A stretch of DNA of 64,000 bases. Source: an uncultured Bacilli bacterium. Lineage in GTDB: Bacteria > Bacillota_I > Bacilli_A > RF39 > UBA660. Within the stretch, counting starts at the first letter, position 1. Every line of letters begins with the position of its first letter. The stretch is taken from positions 1 to 64,000 of the forward strand of contig CAKPTA010000001.1 of assembly GCA_934190785.1 (NCBI GenBank), in the 5' to 3' direction. The notes below the pieces were generated by a model that worked only from the letters and a program-made list of their open reading frames with translations, was not told the DNA's origin and did not search any database. The position numbers and the translations under genes are program-made. Positions 9,581 to 18,680 of the stretch are shown here, piece by piece.

Positions 9581-10831
9581 GTCTATTTTAACGATACTTA
9601 GTTCTTTTTTAAAATAATATTTTGTACTATTATAATCATTATAAATACTTAGATATTTATCAGTAATTATTAAGATAAATCCTCTATTATGAAGTAAATT
9701 TAAATAATAATCTATGACATCTTTAGTATTTTCAGTTGTAATAATACAGGTTATCTTTCCTTCATATTTTTCTTTATTAGCTACTATATATTCTGTTTTA
9801 ATATATTCTTTTAGTAAATTTGTATAGTTATTTGTATCATCTAGTACATATGAATTTTCTTTTAAGATAGGGCTTATTATTTTTTTAATGAGGTTATTTT
9901 TATCTAAGTTGAATCCTTGATATGTATTTCTTCTATCTAATTCTTTATCAATATCATTTAAAATACATAGTTTTTTTTCTATCCAAGTAGGTTCTATTAA
10001 ATCTTCAATATTAGGATCAGCTGTAATTCTATGGATAACAATATCATCTCTTAAATATTCTAATTGATCACATACAATATCTATGTATTCTTCCTTGGTT
10101 AAAATATGAAATGGTTTTTGTTCATATATTTTAGCTAATTTTGTGTTTTTTAAAATATTTAACATATGAATTTTTATACCTTGTATATCTAGATTATTTA
10201 GATACTTAGCTGTTTCTATCATCATATCTTTTGTTTCGTATGGAAGTCCATTGATAATATGAACAACAACATTAATCTTTTTTTCCCTAAGTCGCATAAC
10301 AGCATCATTAAAGCAAGATAGGGTATGACATCTATTGATAAATATAGATGTTTTATCGTGAATAGTTTGAAGGCCTAATTCTACTTGAATATATGTTTTT
10401 TGTGATAATTCTTCAAGATAATTTATGACATTATCATCTAGTGAATCAGGACGCGTTGCAATAGCAAGTCCAACAACATTTTCTTCTTTTAAAATTGTTT
10501 CATATTTTTCTTTTAAAACATTAAGAGGTGCATATGTATTGGTATGTGCTTGAAAGTATCCAATGTATTTACTATTGGGCCATTTTTTATCGATTTTTGT
10601 TTTTATATTGTGAAATTGAGTTGGAAGATCATCATTACTATTTCCTGCAAAATCGCCACTTCCGAGATTAGAACAGTAAATACATCCTCCATATCCTACT
10701 TTTCCATCAATATTAGGACATGTAAAGCCAGCATTTAAACTAATTTTTGCCACTTTACTATTAAATTTATGCTTTAGATAAGTATCAAGCGTATAATATC
10801 GTTTAAAATTGCCCCATTTTGACTTTTTCAT
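9566..10831 (-). CDS. TIGR01212-family (YhcC-like) radical SAM protein
   Basis: 421 residues. The radical SAM cluster ligands C38, C50 and C53 lie in 'CPNIDGKVGYGGCIYCS', the CX11CX2C spacing of the YhcC/TIGR01212 family. The 'YFQAHTNTYAPL' and 'VGLAIATRPDSL' blocks, and the Gln/Glu-rich 'YIQVELGLQTIHD', are also family hallmarks. Usual members are about 300 residues. The extra C-terminal 100 residues ('NTKDVIDYYLNLLHNRGFILIIT...') form an added domain. The natural substrate is not established. The gene is transcribed alone, divergently from the transporter at 10952. Confidence 0.88.
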   Translation of the reverse strand: MKKSKWGNFKRYYTLDTYLKHKFNSKVAKISLNAGFTCPNIDGKVGYGGCIYCSNLGSGDFAGNSNDDLPTQFHNIKTKIDKKWPNSKYIGYFQAHTNTYAPLNVLKEKYETILKEENVVGLAIATRPDSLDDNVINYLEELSQKTYIQVELGLQTIHDKTSIFINRCHTLSCFNDAVMRLREKKINVVVHIINGLPYETKDMMIETAKYLNNLDIQGIKIHMLNILKNTKLAKIYEQKPFHILTKEEYIDIVCDQLEYLRDDIVIHRITADPNIEDLIEPTWIEKKLCILNDIDKELDRRNTYQGFNLDKNNLIKKIISPILKENSYVLDDTNNYTNLLKEYIKTEYIVANKEKYEGKITCIITTENTKDVIDYYLNLLHNRGFILIITDKYLSIYNDYNSTKYYFKKELSIVKIDKKID

Positions 10832-10924
10832 AAAACCACCAAATTAATTATACCTTAAACAATTGTGAAAAATATATGAAAATTAGAAAAAAATGTTAAT
10901 TTTCTTTATAAAATATATAAAATT

Positions 10925-10933
10925 TGCTATAAT
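10925..10933 (+). promoter_or_regulatory. Extended -10 promoter for the transporter gene
   Basis: TGCTATAAT is a perfect extended -10 about 20 bp before the ATG at 10952. It is followed by an AGGAGG SD. No clear -35 is needed for this class. Confidence 0.7.
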
Positions 10934-10951
10934 GTATGAGGAGGTAATAAT

Positions 10952-12409
10952 ATGAAAAAAAATAGTTTATTAAAAGCTATATTGTATGTTTTTCTAGCAT
11001 ATGTAGTACTTAGCTGGGTTGTAAAAGTTGGAACATATTCAAATGGAACATTAACTGCAACAGATACATCACCAGTTGGACTTGTAGATTTAGTTCGTTA
11101 TCCAATCGTAACTCTTTCAAGTTCATTATTTGTTTTATCTGCTTTAGTTATTTTAGCTATTGGTGGATTTTACGCTGTTTTAAATAAAACAGGAGTATAT
11201 GGAAATATAATTGAGGGAATAAAGAAAAAATTTAAAGGTCAAGAATTTAAGTTTGTGATAATTTCTGTTATTGTACTTGGAGTTTTAGCTTCACTTACAG
11301 GACTTACATTACCATTATTTATCTTAGTACCATTCTTTACAGCTGGTATTTTGGTTCTTGGATATAAGAAGTTAACAGCTTTCTTAGCTACAATTGGAGC
11401 TATCTTAGTTGGTAATATGGCATCTACTTATGGATTTAATATAAATGGTTATATTAAATATTTCTTAAGTGTAGATATGAATAAAACCATTTTTTACCGT
11501 ATTATATTTTTAGTTGTTGTACTTGGTATTTTAATTTTTGTACTTTCAAAAGTAGCAAAATTAGACTTAGTAAAGCCAAAGAAAGCAACTAAAAAGACTT
11601 CTAAGAAGGATACTTTAGAAGCAGAAGTTAGTGATGACGTAATTCCTTTATATGATGGTGTATCAAATAAAAAGAAGAGTGCTCTTCCACTTATTGTTGT
11701 TACTGTTATATTAGTTGTTATTTCACTTCTTGGTATGTATAATTGGTCTAATGGCTTAGGAGTTAGTATATTTGATAATATTTATGAATCAATTACTTCT
11801 TTTGAAATTAATGGATATCCAATATTTAAAAATTTAATTGGTTCATTAGATCCAATTGGATATTGGTCAAATTATGAATTTGTTTTATTAATTGTAGTAG
11901 CTTCTTTATTAATTGGATGGATTTATAATTTAAAATTAGGGGAAACTGTATCAGCATTTATTGGTGGAGCTAAAAAAATGGTTCGTATTGCTTTATATAT
12001 GGTTTTAGCTAATATAATTTTCTTAATGATGAATTCAAGTAGTACAGGAGCTAATATGTATGTTACAATAGCTGATAAAGTTATGGGTCTTACAAGTGGA
12101 TTTAATTCATTCACAACTGGAATTACAAGTGTTATTGGAAGCTTATTCTATAATGATTTCCCATATATGTTGAATTCATTATACTCAATGTTATCTACAT
12201 ATGAAGAAAAATTACCACTTATTGGTTTAATTATTCAAAGTTTACATGGACTTATGATGTTAATTGTTCCAACAAGTGCTATGTTAGTTGCTGGTCTTAC
12301 ATATTTAGATATTCCATATATTGATTATTTGAAGAAAATGTGGAAATATTTACTTATGACATTCTTAGCAGTTGTAGCTTTAATTGTTGTAGCAACAATT
12401 ATCTTATAA
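10952..12409 (+). CDS. Ion-transporter-superfamily membrane protein (YfcC/DcuC-like)
   Basis: 485 residues with about 11-12 hydrophobic segments in two halves. They are split by a charged cytoplasmic loop at about 207-245 (Lys-rich, then acidic). The C-terminal signature 'MMLIVPTSAMLVAGLTYLDIPYIDYLKKMW' and the N-half 'GLTLPLFILVPF' match YfcC/C4-dicarboxylate-uptake-C type carriers of the IT superfamily. Substrates in that family include peptides, amino acids and dicarboxylates, so the substrate here cannot be fixed. The gene has its own promoter and terminator. Confidence 0.7.
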   Translation: MKKNSLLKAILYVFLAYVVLSWVVKVGTYSNGTLTATDTSPVGLVDLVRYPIVTLSSSLFVLSALVILAIGGFYAVLNKTGVYGNIIEGIKKKFKGQEFKFVIISVIVLGVLASLTGLTLPLFILVPFFTAGILVLGYKKLTAFLATIGAILVGNMASTYGFNINGYIKYFLSVDMNKTIFYRIIFLVVVLGILIFVLSKVAKLDLVKPKKATKKTSKKDTLEAEVSDDVIPLYDGVSNKKKSALPLIVVTVILVVISLLGMYNWSNGLGVSIFDNIYESITSFEINGYPIFKNLIGSLDPIGYWSNYEFVLLIVVASLLIGWIYNLKLGETVSAFIGGAKKMVRIALYMVLANIIFLMMNSSSTGANMYVTIADKVMGLTSGFNSFTTGITSVIGSLFYNDFPYMLNSLYSMLSTYEEKLPLIGLIIQSLHGLMMLIVPTSAMLVAGLTYLDIPYIDYLKKMWKYLLMTFLAVVALIVVATIIL

Positions 12410-12434
12410 AATACGGGAAACCGTATTTTTTATT
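12408..12434 (+). terminator. Intrinsic terminator after the transporter
   Basis: An AAATACGG/CCGTATTT stem with a GAAA tetraloop and a T-run. Confidence 0.85.
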
Positions 12435-12467
12435 TGTTCTAAATTAAATATGTGGTATCATATTTAT

Positions 12468-13106
12468 ATGAAATATGTAATAGATGGAAATGAATATGAA
12501 GTTGTTATTCAAAAAAAGAATAATAAAAATTCGTATATTAGAGTTAAAGATGATATGACTATTTTAGTTACAACTGGGCTTTTCACAACAAAAAAGCAAG
12601 TAGTAAGTATTTTAAAAAATAATGAAGATATTATTAAAAAAATGATTTTAAAAAAAGAAGTTAGAAAGGAAATAGAAAATTCATTTTATTATCTTGGTAA
12701 TAAATATGATGTTATTATAATGAATGGAACAAAAAATGTAGAATTTAGTGGTCATTATGTTTATACTGAAAGTATTGAAGTGTTAGATAAATGGTATAAA
12801 AATGAAGCTAAAACTATATTTTTAGAACATTTGAATGATAAATATAACTTATTTGAAGAGAGTATACCTTATCCTAAACTTAAAATTAGAAAGATGAAGA
12901 CAAGATGGGGTGTTTGCAATAAAAGAGATAATTCTGTTACATTAAATTTAGATTTAATGAAATATGATTTGAGAGCTCTTGATTATGTAATTATTCATGA
13001 ATTATCTCACTTTGTTCATTTTAATCATTCTAGTTCTTTTTGGACTCTGGTTTCTAAATATGAACCTAATTATAAAAGAATTAAAAAAATGTTAAATAAT
13101 GAATAA
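12468..13106 (+). CDS. YgjP-like (DUF45) zinc metallopeptidase
   Basis: 212 residues. The C-terminal 'VIIHELSHFVHFNHSSSFW' holds the HExxH zinc site with a downstream His, and 'KIRKMKTRWGVCNKRDNSVTLNLDLMKYD' is the standard block before it in YgjP/DUF45 (WLM-like) peptidases. The N-terminal part is the usual family beta domain. I prefer the ATG at 12468 ('MKYVIDGNEYEV') over the in-frame ATG at 12450. Neither has an SD. A TATCAT -10-like hexamer at 12456 would place the transcription start at or next to 12468, giving a leaderless message. The physiological substrate is unknown. Confidence 0.85.
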   Translation: MKYVIDGNEYEVVIQKKNNKNSYIRVKDDMTILVTTGLFTTKKQVVSILKNNEDIIKKMILKKEVRKEIENSFYYLGNKYDVIIMNGTKNVEFSGHYVYTESIEVLDKWYKNEAKTIFLEHLNDKYNLFEESIPYPKLKIRKMKTRWGVCNKRDNSVTLNLDLMKYDLRALDYVIIHELSHFVHFNHSSSFWTLVSKYEPNYKRIKKMLNNE

Positions 13107-13110
13107 TATT

Positions 13111-13134
13111 GGACATAAATTTTATGCCTTTTTA
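13111..13134 (+). terminator. Possible weak terminator after the YgjP gene
   Basis: A GG-CATAA/TTATG-CC bulged stem is followed by a T-rich run. The stem is short. Confidence 0.4.
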
Positions 13135-13157
13135 TTTATAATAAAATAGGTGATGAT

Positions 13158-13331
13158 ATGAAAGTAAAAGTATTTGATGAAGGACATGAAAAAGATTTAG
13201 AGAAGGTTGTAAATGATTTTTTAAAAGAGAATACTGAAATTGATATTATTGATATTAAGTTTCAAACAGCAATTTCTATTTTTTCTGAAGAGCAGATTTA
13301 TTGCTTTTCTGCCATGATTATTTATAATTAA
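13158..13331 (+). CDS. cse60: Cse60-family sporulation protein
   Basis: 57 residues. The start 'MKVKVFDEGHEKDLEKVVNDFL', middle 'IIDIKFQTAIS' and end 'EQIYCFSAMIIYN' match the small Cse60 family along its whole length (B. subtilis Cse60 is about 60 residues and sigma-E-dependent). The ATG at 13158 follows a GGTGAT SD, and a TATAAT-like -10 (TATAAT/AAAATA) lies upstream. Together with SpoIIGA, SigE and SigH in this window it supports a sporulation programme. Its molecular role is unknown. Confidence 0.85.
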   Translation: MKVKVFDEGHEKDLEKVVNDFLKENTEIDIIDIKFQTAISIFSEEQIYCFSAMIIYN

Positions 13332-13374
13332 TTATATATTTTTTAAAGTTATACAAAATAATATTGGTGATATT

Positions 13375-14154
13375 ATGAAAACAATTCTTTTTACAGGAGC
13401 AAGAAGTGGAATAGCAGCAAGTGTCATTAATAAGCTGTTAGAAGAAAATTTTAAAATATATGTAACCGTTCATACAAAAGATGAATTAGAACAGGTAAAT
13501 AGAATATATAGTAATTATTCATGTGTAGAGTGTTTTGTTCTTGATGTTACATCTAAAATTGATAGAGAAAAACTTAGAAAAATAGATATTGATGTTATTG
13601 TATTAAATGCCGCACTATGTATTGGTGGAACGCTGGTTAATTTAGATTCTTCATTAATTAGAAAAAATTATGAAGTTAATGTTTTTTCTAATTTAGAATT
13701 AATCCAAACTATTTTACCTAATATGATAAAAAAGAGAAGTGGTAAGATAATTGTTATGTCTTCACTTGCAGGAATTTATCCTGTTAGCTTTATTGGAAGT
13801 TATTCTTCTAGTAAAGCTGCTTTAATTAAAATTACTGAGACGCTTAGGCGTGAAGTTAAACTAATTGATAAAAATATAAAATTTTGTTTAATAGAACCAG
13901 GATTTTATTATACTGGATTTAATCAAGTTATGTTTGATGAAGCTTATGATACATTAAATATATATTTTAAAAACAAAAAGAATGTTATAATTAATAGAGG
14001 TAAATTGATTCATAAATTTATAGAAAAGAAGAATTTTGACTCAATTGTAAAAAAGATAATTAAAGCAATCAATAGTACAGGTAATAAGTTTATATATAGA
14101 GCTCCATTCTTGCAAGTTGTTGGTGCAAAAATATATAGTTTATTTTTTGAATAA
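13375..14154 (+). CDS. Short-chain dehydrogenase/reductase (SDR)
   Basis: 259 residues, a typical classical SDR. The cofactor loop is 'TGARSGIAAS' (residues 7-16, TGxxxGIG variant). An Asn-Ala-Ala motif ('VLNAALCIGG') stands in for NNAG. The catalytic set is Asn in 'YEVNVFSN', Ser in 'VMSSLAGIYP', and Tyr/Lys in 'GSYSSSKAAL', so the active site looks intact. The 'EPGF' motif after it is also typical. The substrate is unknown. A GGTGAT SD precedes the ATG, and the next gene has its own SD and start 47 bp downstream. Confidence 0.9.
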   Translation: MKTILFTGARSGIAASVINKLLEENFKIYVTVHTKDELEQVNRIYSNYSCVECFVLDVTSKIDREKLRKIDIDVIVLNAALCIGGTLVNLDSSLIRKNYEVNVFSNLELIQTILPNMIKKRSGKIIVMSSLAGIYPVSFIGSYSSSKAALIKITETLRREVKLIDKNIKFCLIEPGFYYTGFNQVMFDEAYDTLNIYFKNKKNVIINRGKLIHKFIEKKNFDSIVKKIIKAINSTGNKFIYRAPFLQVVGAKIYSLFFE

Positions 14155-14200
14155 CTTTTATATAAATCTTTTTTGTGTTAAAATATATAAGGTGATAGAT

Positions 14201-15700
14201 ATGGGTGAAAAGGGGAGCCTAAAAAATAGAATAAAAGAATGGAATTTAAGACGAAAGATAAGACTTAAAAAGAAACAGGAAGAAGTTTTAGAGAAAAAAA
14301 AGAAAGCAAAAGAAAAAGCTGAGAAGAATAATTTAGAGAGATTACCACTAAAAGAACGCATTAAGGTTTCACTTAAGTTTGTGTTTGGAATATTTTTAGG
14401 TTTTGTAGAACATATAAGTAATAATTTATTAAAGAAAACAGAAATTGTAAGAAAAGACGAAAAAAATAATAATGAAAATAAAAATATTAAAGATGCTATA
14501 GATATAAAAGATAATGAAAAAGAAAAAGATAAAAACATGGAATATGAGTCTTTAGATAAATCTAGTAAAGATATTAAACCTATAAAAGAAACGTATAAGG
14601 AAGACGTGTATCCTTATACAAAAGGAGTAAAACAAAAGCCTCATAAAATTATACCTTTTATTTTGAGTATACCTTTTGCTGTAGCAGAAAATAGTAGTAA
14701 AATTAAGCCAATAAAGATTTTATATAGTAATCATTTTAATGAATCAAAAAAATCTAAGGAAAGAGAGCTTGAAACAAAAAAAGCAAGAGAAAAATATGTT
14801 CAAAATAGAATTAAAATGTTTACAGCTAATATAAATGATGTTAAAAACAGTTTAAGTAAAGTATCAGAACTAGATGACTTTGATAAAAAAAGAGAATTAA
14901 TAGAACTAAGAAGTAGGGTAGTTAATTTAAAAAAACAATATTTGAGCTTTAGAGATGAGTGTAATGCTATTGGGTTTAAAAAAATAAAGGTAATAGATGA
15001 TATTGACCCATATAATTTAAGATATAGTGCTAGTTATATCACAGCACTCATAAGTGAATGTGAAAATGAACTTTCAGGTATTAAAAGAAGAAAAATAGAT
15101 AAAATTGATTCTGTTAAGAATGATATGAACACTATAAAGAATTTGATAAATACAAATATAAATGAACAAGATATGGATATTGACAAAATTAGAGTTGCTT
15201 TTAAGAATGCAAGTATGGGAAAGAAAAGAAGTAGTATTGTAACAGGTGTTCATAATTTTTTAACAAAAACAATTAATATTGGGATGAGTTTAGTGCCAGT
15301 AGCTGTTTGCAAAAATAAGGCTATAGGTATGCTTGGTAGTGTGGTTGTTTTAAATAATCGTATACGTTCTATGAGAAAAATGATAAATAAAAAAAATCAG
15401 AATATAAATGATATTTTATATAGTGATATATCATCATCAATTCAAACAGAAAAAAATTGTGTTTTAAAGACAAGAGAAATGCTTAATGATGCTAAAATGC
15501 AACTAGAAAATTTGAAACAAGAATTTATAATGGAATTTTATTATGATATGGATCGCTATACCGAAGCAAATGATATTATGTTAGAATTTTCTGATATTAT
15601 GTATCAACTTTCTAGTAGAGAAGATGCACTAGATGAATATGAAAATAAATTATTTAATGAAGATGAAAAATTAAAACAAAAAGTAAAAATAATGAATTAA
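14201..15700 (+). CDS. Large charged, coiled-coil-rich protein of unknown function
   Basis: 499 residues, not recognised. The start at 14201 (MGEKGSLKNR) has a GGTGAT SD and an AT-rich -10-like region. The longer frame from 14117 would begin inside the SDR gene. The N-terminus is strongly basic (Lys/Arg/Glu, about 1-60). A short hydrophobic patch ('SLKFVFGIFLGFVEHI', about 54-70) follows, then a Lys/Asn/Glu-rich linker and a second hydrophobic patch ('PFILSIPFAVAEN'). Heptad-rich helices run from about 185 to 320 and from 430 to the end, around a hydrophobic stretch 'VTGVHNFLTKTINIGMSLVPVAV'. It could be a membrane-associated structural protein. No domain is claimed. Confidence 0.65.
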   Translation: MGEKGSLKNRIKEWNLRRKIRLKKKQEEVLEKKKKAKEKAEKNNLERLPLKERIKVSLKFVFGIFLGFVEHISNNLLKKTEIVRKDEKNNNENKNIKDAIDIKDNEKEKDKNMEYESLDKSSKDIKPIKETYKEDVYPYTKGVKQKPHKIIPFILSIPFAVAENSSKIKPIKILYSNHFNESKKSKERELETKKAREKYVQNRIKMFTANINDVKNSLSKVSELDDFDKKRELIELRSRVVNLKKQYLSFRDECNAIGFKKIKVIDDIDPYNLRYSASYITALISECENELSGIKRRKIDKIDSVKNDMNTIKNLINTNINEQDMDIDKIRVAFKNASMGKKRSSIVTGVHNFLTKTINIGMSLVPVAVCKNKAIGMLGSVVVLNNRIRSMRKMINKKNQNINDILYSDISSSIQTEKNCVLKTREMLNDAKMQLENLKQEFIMEFYYDMDRYTEANDIMLEFSDIMYQLSSREDALDEYENKLFNEDEKLKQKVKIMN

Positions 15701-15727
15701 AATGGGGTTTATTAATTCCATTTTTTA
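15697..15727 (+). terminator. Intrinsic terminator
   Basis: An AAAATGG/CCATTTT stem with a longer AT loop and a T-run, directly after the stop of the coiled-coil protein gene. Confidence 0.7.
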
Positions 15728-15820
15728 TTTGCTTTTTTGGAATATGAGATTTAACTTATTTAAATACTTTATCTATTGTTTAATAAATGATATACTACTA
15801 GATAGGATAGAGGTGATTTT

Positions 15821-16837
15821 ATGAATTATATTGATAATGTTAATTATAGAATAAAAGAATATTTTAATGTTTTAGAACCAAAATATCCAAGATGGCTTAA
15901 TGATTATATAAATACTAAAGAAATGTTGCATCAACAATACATAAGTATTACTTGTGGAACAATTTATTCTGATTTATATAAAAGTGATTTCTTTTTTTCT
16001 ACTTTAGACCATTCGATTGCCGTAGCACTTATTATTTGGCATTTTACTCATGATAAAAAACAAACTTTAGCTGGACTTTTTCACGATATTGCAACACCTG
16101 TTTTTAAGCATTGTATTGATTTTTTAAATGGCGACTATATGAATCAAGAATCTACTGAGGATTTAACAACTTTGATTATTAGTAATTCCAATGAAATAAT
16201 GAAATTATTAAGACGTGACAATATTAATATTGATGATGTATGTGATTATCACATATATCCTATTGCAGATAATGATACACCAAGGCTTTCATCTGATCGA
16301 TTAGAATATTCTCTTTCTAATGCTTTATTTACATATGATTTAAAAGATATTGATTGGGTATTTAAAATATATAATGATATTGAAGTTGGTACTAATGAAG
16401 ATGGTATAGCAGAACTTGTATTTAAAACAGAGGATGCTGCATTATCTTTTGTTGATGTGACTAGCAAGTTATCAATAATATATAGGGAAGATAAAACAAG
16501 ATATTCCATGCAACTACTAGCTGATATTATTAAACGCTTAAATAATGATAATGTTATTAATAAAAGTGATTTATATACTAAAAAGGAAGAAGAGATAATT
16601 GACATTATAAGAAAATCTAATTGTAGTAGTATTTTTAATAAGTGGGAACATGCTAGGGAGGTAATTTCATCAAAAACAAAACCAGAGGGTGTATATTATG
16701 TTCACCATGCCTCAAAAATAAGATACATTAATCCGCTTGTTAAAAATTCTAGAATATATAATATAAATAAATCAGCCAAAGAAATGATAGATAATAATTT
16801 AGCATATGATATGTCAAATTATATTTATCTTGGTTAA
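15821..16837 (+). CDS. HD-superfamily phosphohydrolase
   Basis: 338 residues. The metal-binding HD pattern is visible: His in 'STLDHSIAVALIIWHFTHDKKQ', the His-Asp pair in 'TLAGLFHDIATPVFKHC' (near residue 89), and a later Asp in 'SSDRLEYSLSNAL'. The layout matches stand-alone HD hydrolases acting on nucleotides or phosphoesters, but the substrate cannot be told. Its SD (AGAGGTGAT) is good. The neighbours at 16864 and 18681 are also His/Asp-metal hydrolase-like, suggesting a small hydrolase neighbourhood around alr. Confidence 0.8.
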   Translation: MNYIDNVNYRIKEYFNVLEPKYPRWLNDYINTKEMLHQQYISITCGTIYSDLYKSDFFFSTLDHSIAVALIIWHFTHDKKQTLAGLFHDIATPVFKHCIDFLNGDYMNQESTEDLTTLIISNSNEIMKLLRRDNINIDDVCDYHIYPIADNDTPRLSSDRLEYSLSNALFTYDLKDIDWVFKIYNDIEVGTNEDGIAELVFKTEDAALSFVDVTSKLSIIYREDKTRYSMQLLADIIKRLNNDNVINKSDLYTKKEEEIIDIIRKSNCSSIFNKWEHAREVISSKTKPEGVYYVHHASKIRYINPLVKNSRIYNINKSAKEMIDNNLAYDMSNYIYLG

Positions 16838-16863
16838 AAATAGTTTAGTTGGGAGGATTTATT

Positions 16864-17493
16864 ATGGCATCTGCTATAATACATATTGCTGTTGCAAAAA
16901 AAGTTAATGATATAATAAACAGAAATAAAAAAGATTTATATTTAGGTGCAATAGCACCTGATGCGGCAAAAATAATTGGCATTGATAGAAATATAACTCA
17001 TTTTATAAAAGAAGATAATGTTGATACACCTAATATAGCGTATTTTAAGCAACTTTATTTTGATAAAATAAAAAGTGACTATGATCTTGGTTATTACATT
17101 CATCTTTTAACTGATGAATTATGGTTTAGCGAGTTTTTACCTAATTTTGTGTTAGATGATGAAACAATAATTGATCCATCTGGCGAAAAAGTTTCACTTG
17201 TTGGTATTACAATTGGTGATATCATTTATAATGATTATACAAACTTGAATGCTAAAATAATTGATTATTATAATCTTGATTTAAAACTTTTTTATGAAGA
17301 ATTTGAATATCCTAGTCCAACTATAAAAGAAGTACCAGAATGTGCTTTTCCACAAGTTATTGATAAAATGGGACTTATAATAGCGAATTCTACAAAGTAT
17401 AATTATATTTTGAAGTTGGATAAAATAACTCATTTTGTTGAATATGCAACAGTATACGTGTTAGAAAAATTGACGGAAGATAATTTAATTTAG
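16864..17493 (+). CDS. Zinc-dependent phospholipase C-like family protein (putative)
   Basis: 209 residues. The pattern 'ASAIIHIAVAKKV', 'LGAIAPDAAK', 'ITHFIKED' and 'GYYIHLLTDELWF' is that of the bacterial zinc-dependent phospholipase C-like/S1-P1-related family, where spaced His and Asp residues bind metal. The start is the ATG at 16864, since GGGAGGA sits 6 nt before it. The in-frame TTG at 16849 lies ahead of that SD. No signal peptide is seen, so it is probably cytosolic. The substrate is unknown. It lies 11 nt after the HD gene's stop and is probably in the same operon. Confidence 0.7.
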   Translation: MASAIIHIAVAKKVNDIINRNKKDLYLGAIAPDAAKIIGIDRNITHFIKEDNVDTPNIAYFKQLYFDKIKSDYDLGYYIHLLTDELWFSEFLPNFVLDDETIIDPSGEKVSLVGITIGDIIYNDYTNLNAKIIDYYNLDLKLFYEEFEYPSPTIKEVPECAFPQVIDKMGLIIANSTKYNYILKLDKITHFVEYATVYVLEKLTEDNLI

Positions 17494-17510
17494 TGTTAAG
17501 GAAGATATAT

Positions 17511-18650
17511 ATGGAAAATGATATTAATTTATTTAAAGATAGAGCTTGGATTGAAATTGATTTGGATAATCTAAAGCACAATATAAATGAGATAAAAAAA
17601 GTTATTTCAGATAAAACAAAGATTATGGCAGTTGTAAAAGCAAATGCTTATGGACATGGAAGTATCTTAATTGCCAAAAAATTAGAAAGTATAGGTATTA
17701 CTGATTTTGCTGTTGCAACATTGGATGAAGGAATTGAACTTAGAAAAAATAATATATCTGGTAATATTTTAATACTAGGGTATACTAATCCAACAGATTT
17801 AAAATATGTTATTAAATATAATTTAATTCAAACGATCGTTGATTATGATTATTCACTTGCTATTAAAAGTTTAGATTTACCTTCTAAACTTAAATGTCAT
17901 GTAAAGATAAATACAGGTATGAATCGTATTGGAGAGAAATTCAATGATTTAGATAAAATAGAGGATATTTACAATAATAAGAAACTTGAAATTCTTGGTA
18001 TCTTTAGTCATTTATGTGTGGCTGACTCAAATAATGAAGATGACATTAAGTTTACAAGAATGCAAATTGCTAATTTTGATAACTGTATTAAAAATCTTAA
18101 GGAAAAAGGTTATTGTGTTGGACTAACTCATATTCAAAGTAGTTATGGTATTATTAATTATAATAATCTTGAATATGATTATGTTCGCCCAGGATTAATC
18201 ATGTATGGTGTAGATGGAAATGATGATATATACAAGAATATAAAACTTGATTTAAAACCAGTTTTATCACTTAAAGCAAGAGTAACTAGTATTAAAGAGA
18301 TAGACGTAGGTGAGAGTATTAGTTATGGTAGAACTTATGTAGCCTCATCAAAACAAAAAATTGCTACTGTTGCAATTGGATATGCTGATGGAGTGCCAAG
18401 ATGTTTATCTAATAAAGATGTAGTAGTAAAAATTAACGGTACATATAAACCTATTTTAGGAAAAATATGTATGGATCAATTAGTTATTGATATGAATGAT
18501 GTAGACGATATAAAAGTTGGCGATACTGTTTATTTTATTGATAGTGATGATGATAAATTAAGTGCACTTTCGCTTGCTGATAAAGCTTGTACTATAACTT
18601 ATGAAATTTTAAGTAGATTAGGTAGTAGATTACCAAGAGTGAAAAAGTAA
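17511..18650 (+). CDS. alr: Alanine racemase
   Basis: 379 residues, full length. It makes D-alanine for peptidoglycan (L-Ala/D-Ala interconversion, PLP-dependent). The PLP lysine lies in 'MAVVKANAYGHG' (about residues 38-49). 'HVKINTGMNRIGE' and the catalytic Tyr region 'GESISYGRTY' in the C-terminal beta domain are present, as is 'KICMDQLVIDM'. The ATG at 17511 was chosen for its AAGGAAG SD; the frame's earlier TTG overlaps the previous stop. It is probably co-transcribed with the upstream hydrolase genes and argues for a real cell wall. Confidence 0.96.
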   Translation: MENDINLFKDRAWIEIDLDNLKHNINEIKKVISDKTKIMAVVKANAYGHGSILIAKKLESIGITDFAVATLDEGIELRKNNISGNILILGYTNPTDLKYVIKYNLIQTIVDYDYSLAIKSLDLPSKLKCHVKINTGMNRIGEKFNDLDKIEDIYNNKKLEILGIFSHLCVADSNNEDDIKFTRMQIANFDNCIKNLKEKGYCVGLTHIQSSYGIINYNNLEYDYVRPGLIMYGVDGNDDIYKNIKLDLKPVLSLKARVTSIKEIDVGESISYGRTYVASSKQKIATVAIGYADGVPRCLSNKDVVVKINGTYKPILGKICMDQLVIDMNDVDDIKVGDTVYFIDSDDDKLSALSLADKACTITYEILSRLGSRLPRVKK

Positions 18651-18680
18651 TATTAGAAAATTTAGATTTATGGTGATTAT

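Noticed and set aside
14158..14538. Antisense Phe/Ser-rich frame
   Set aside because: A reverse shadow of Lys/Glu codons of the coiled-coil protein gene.
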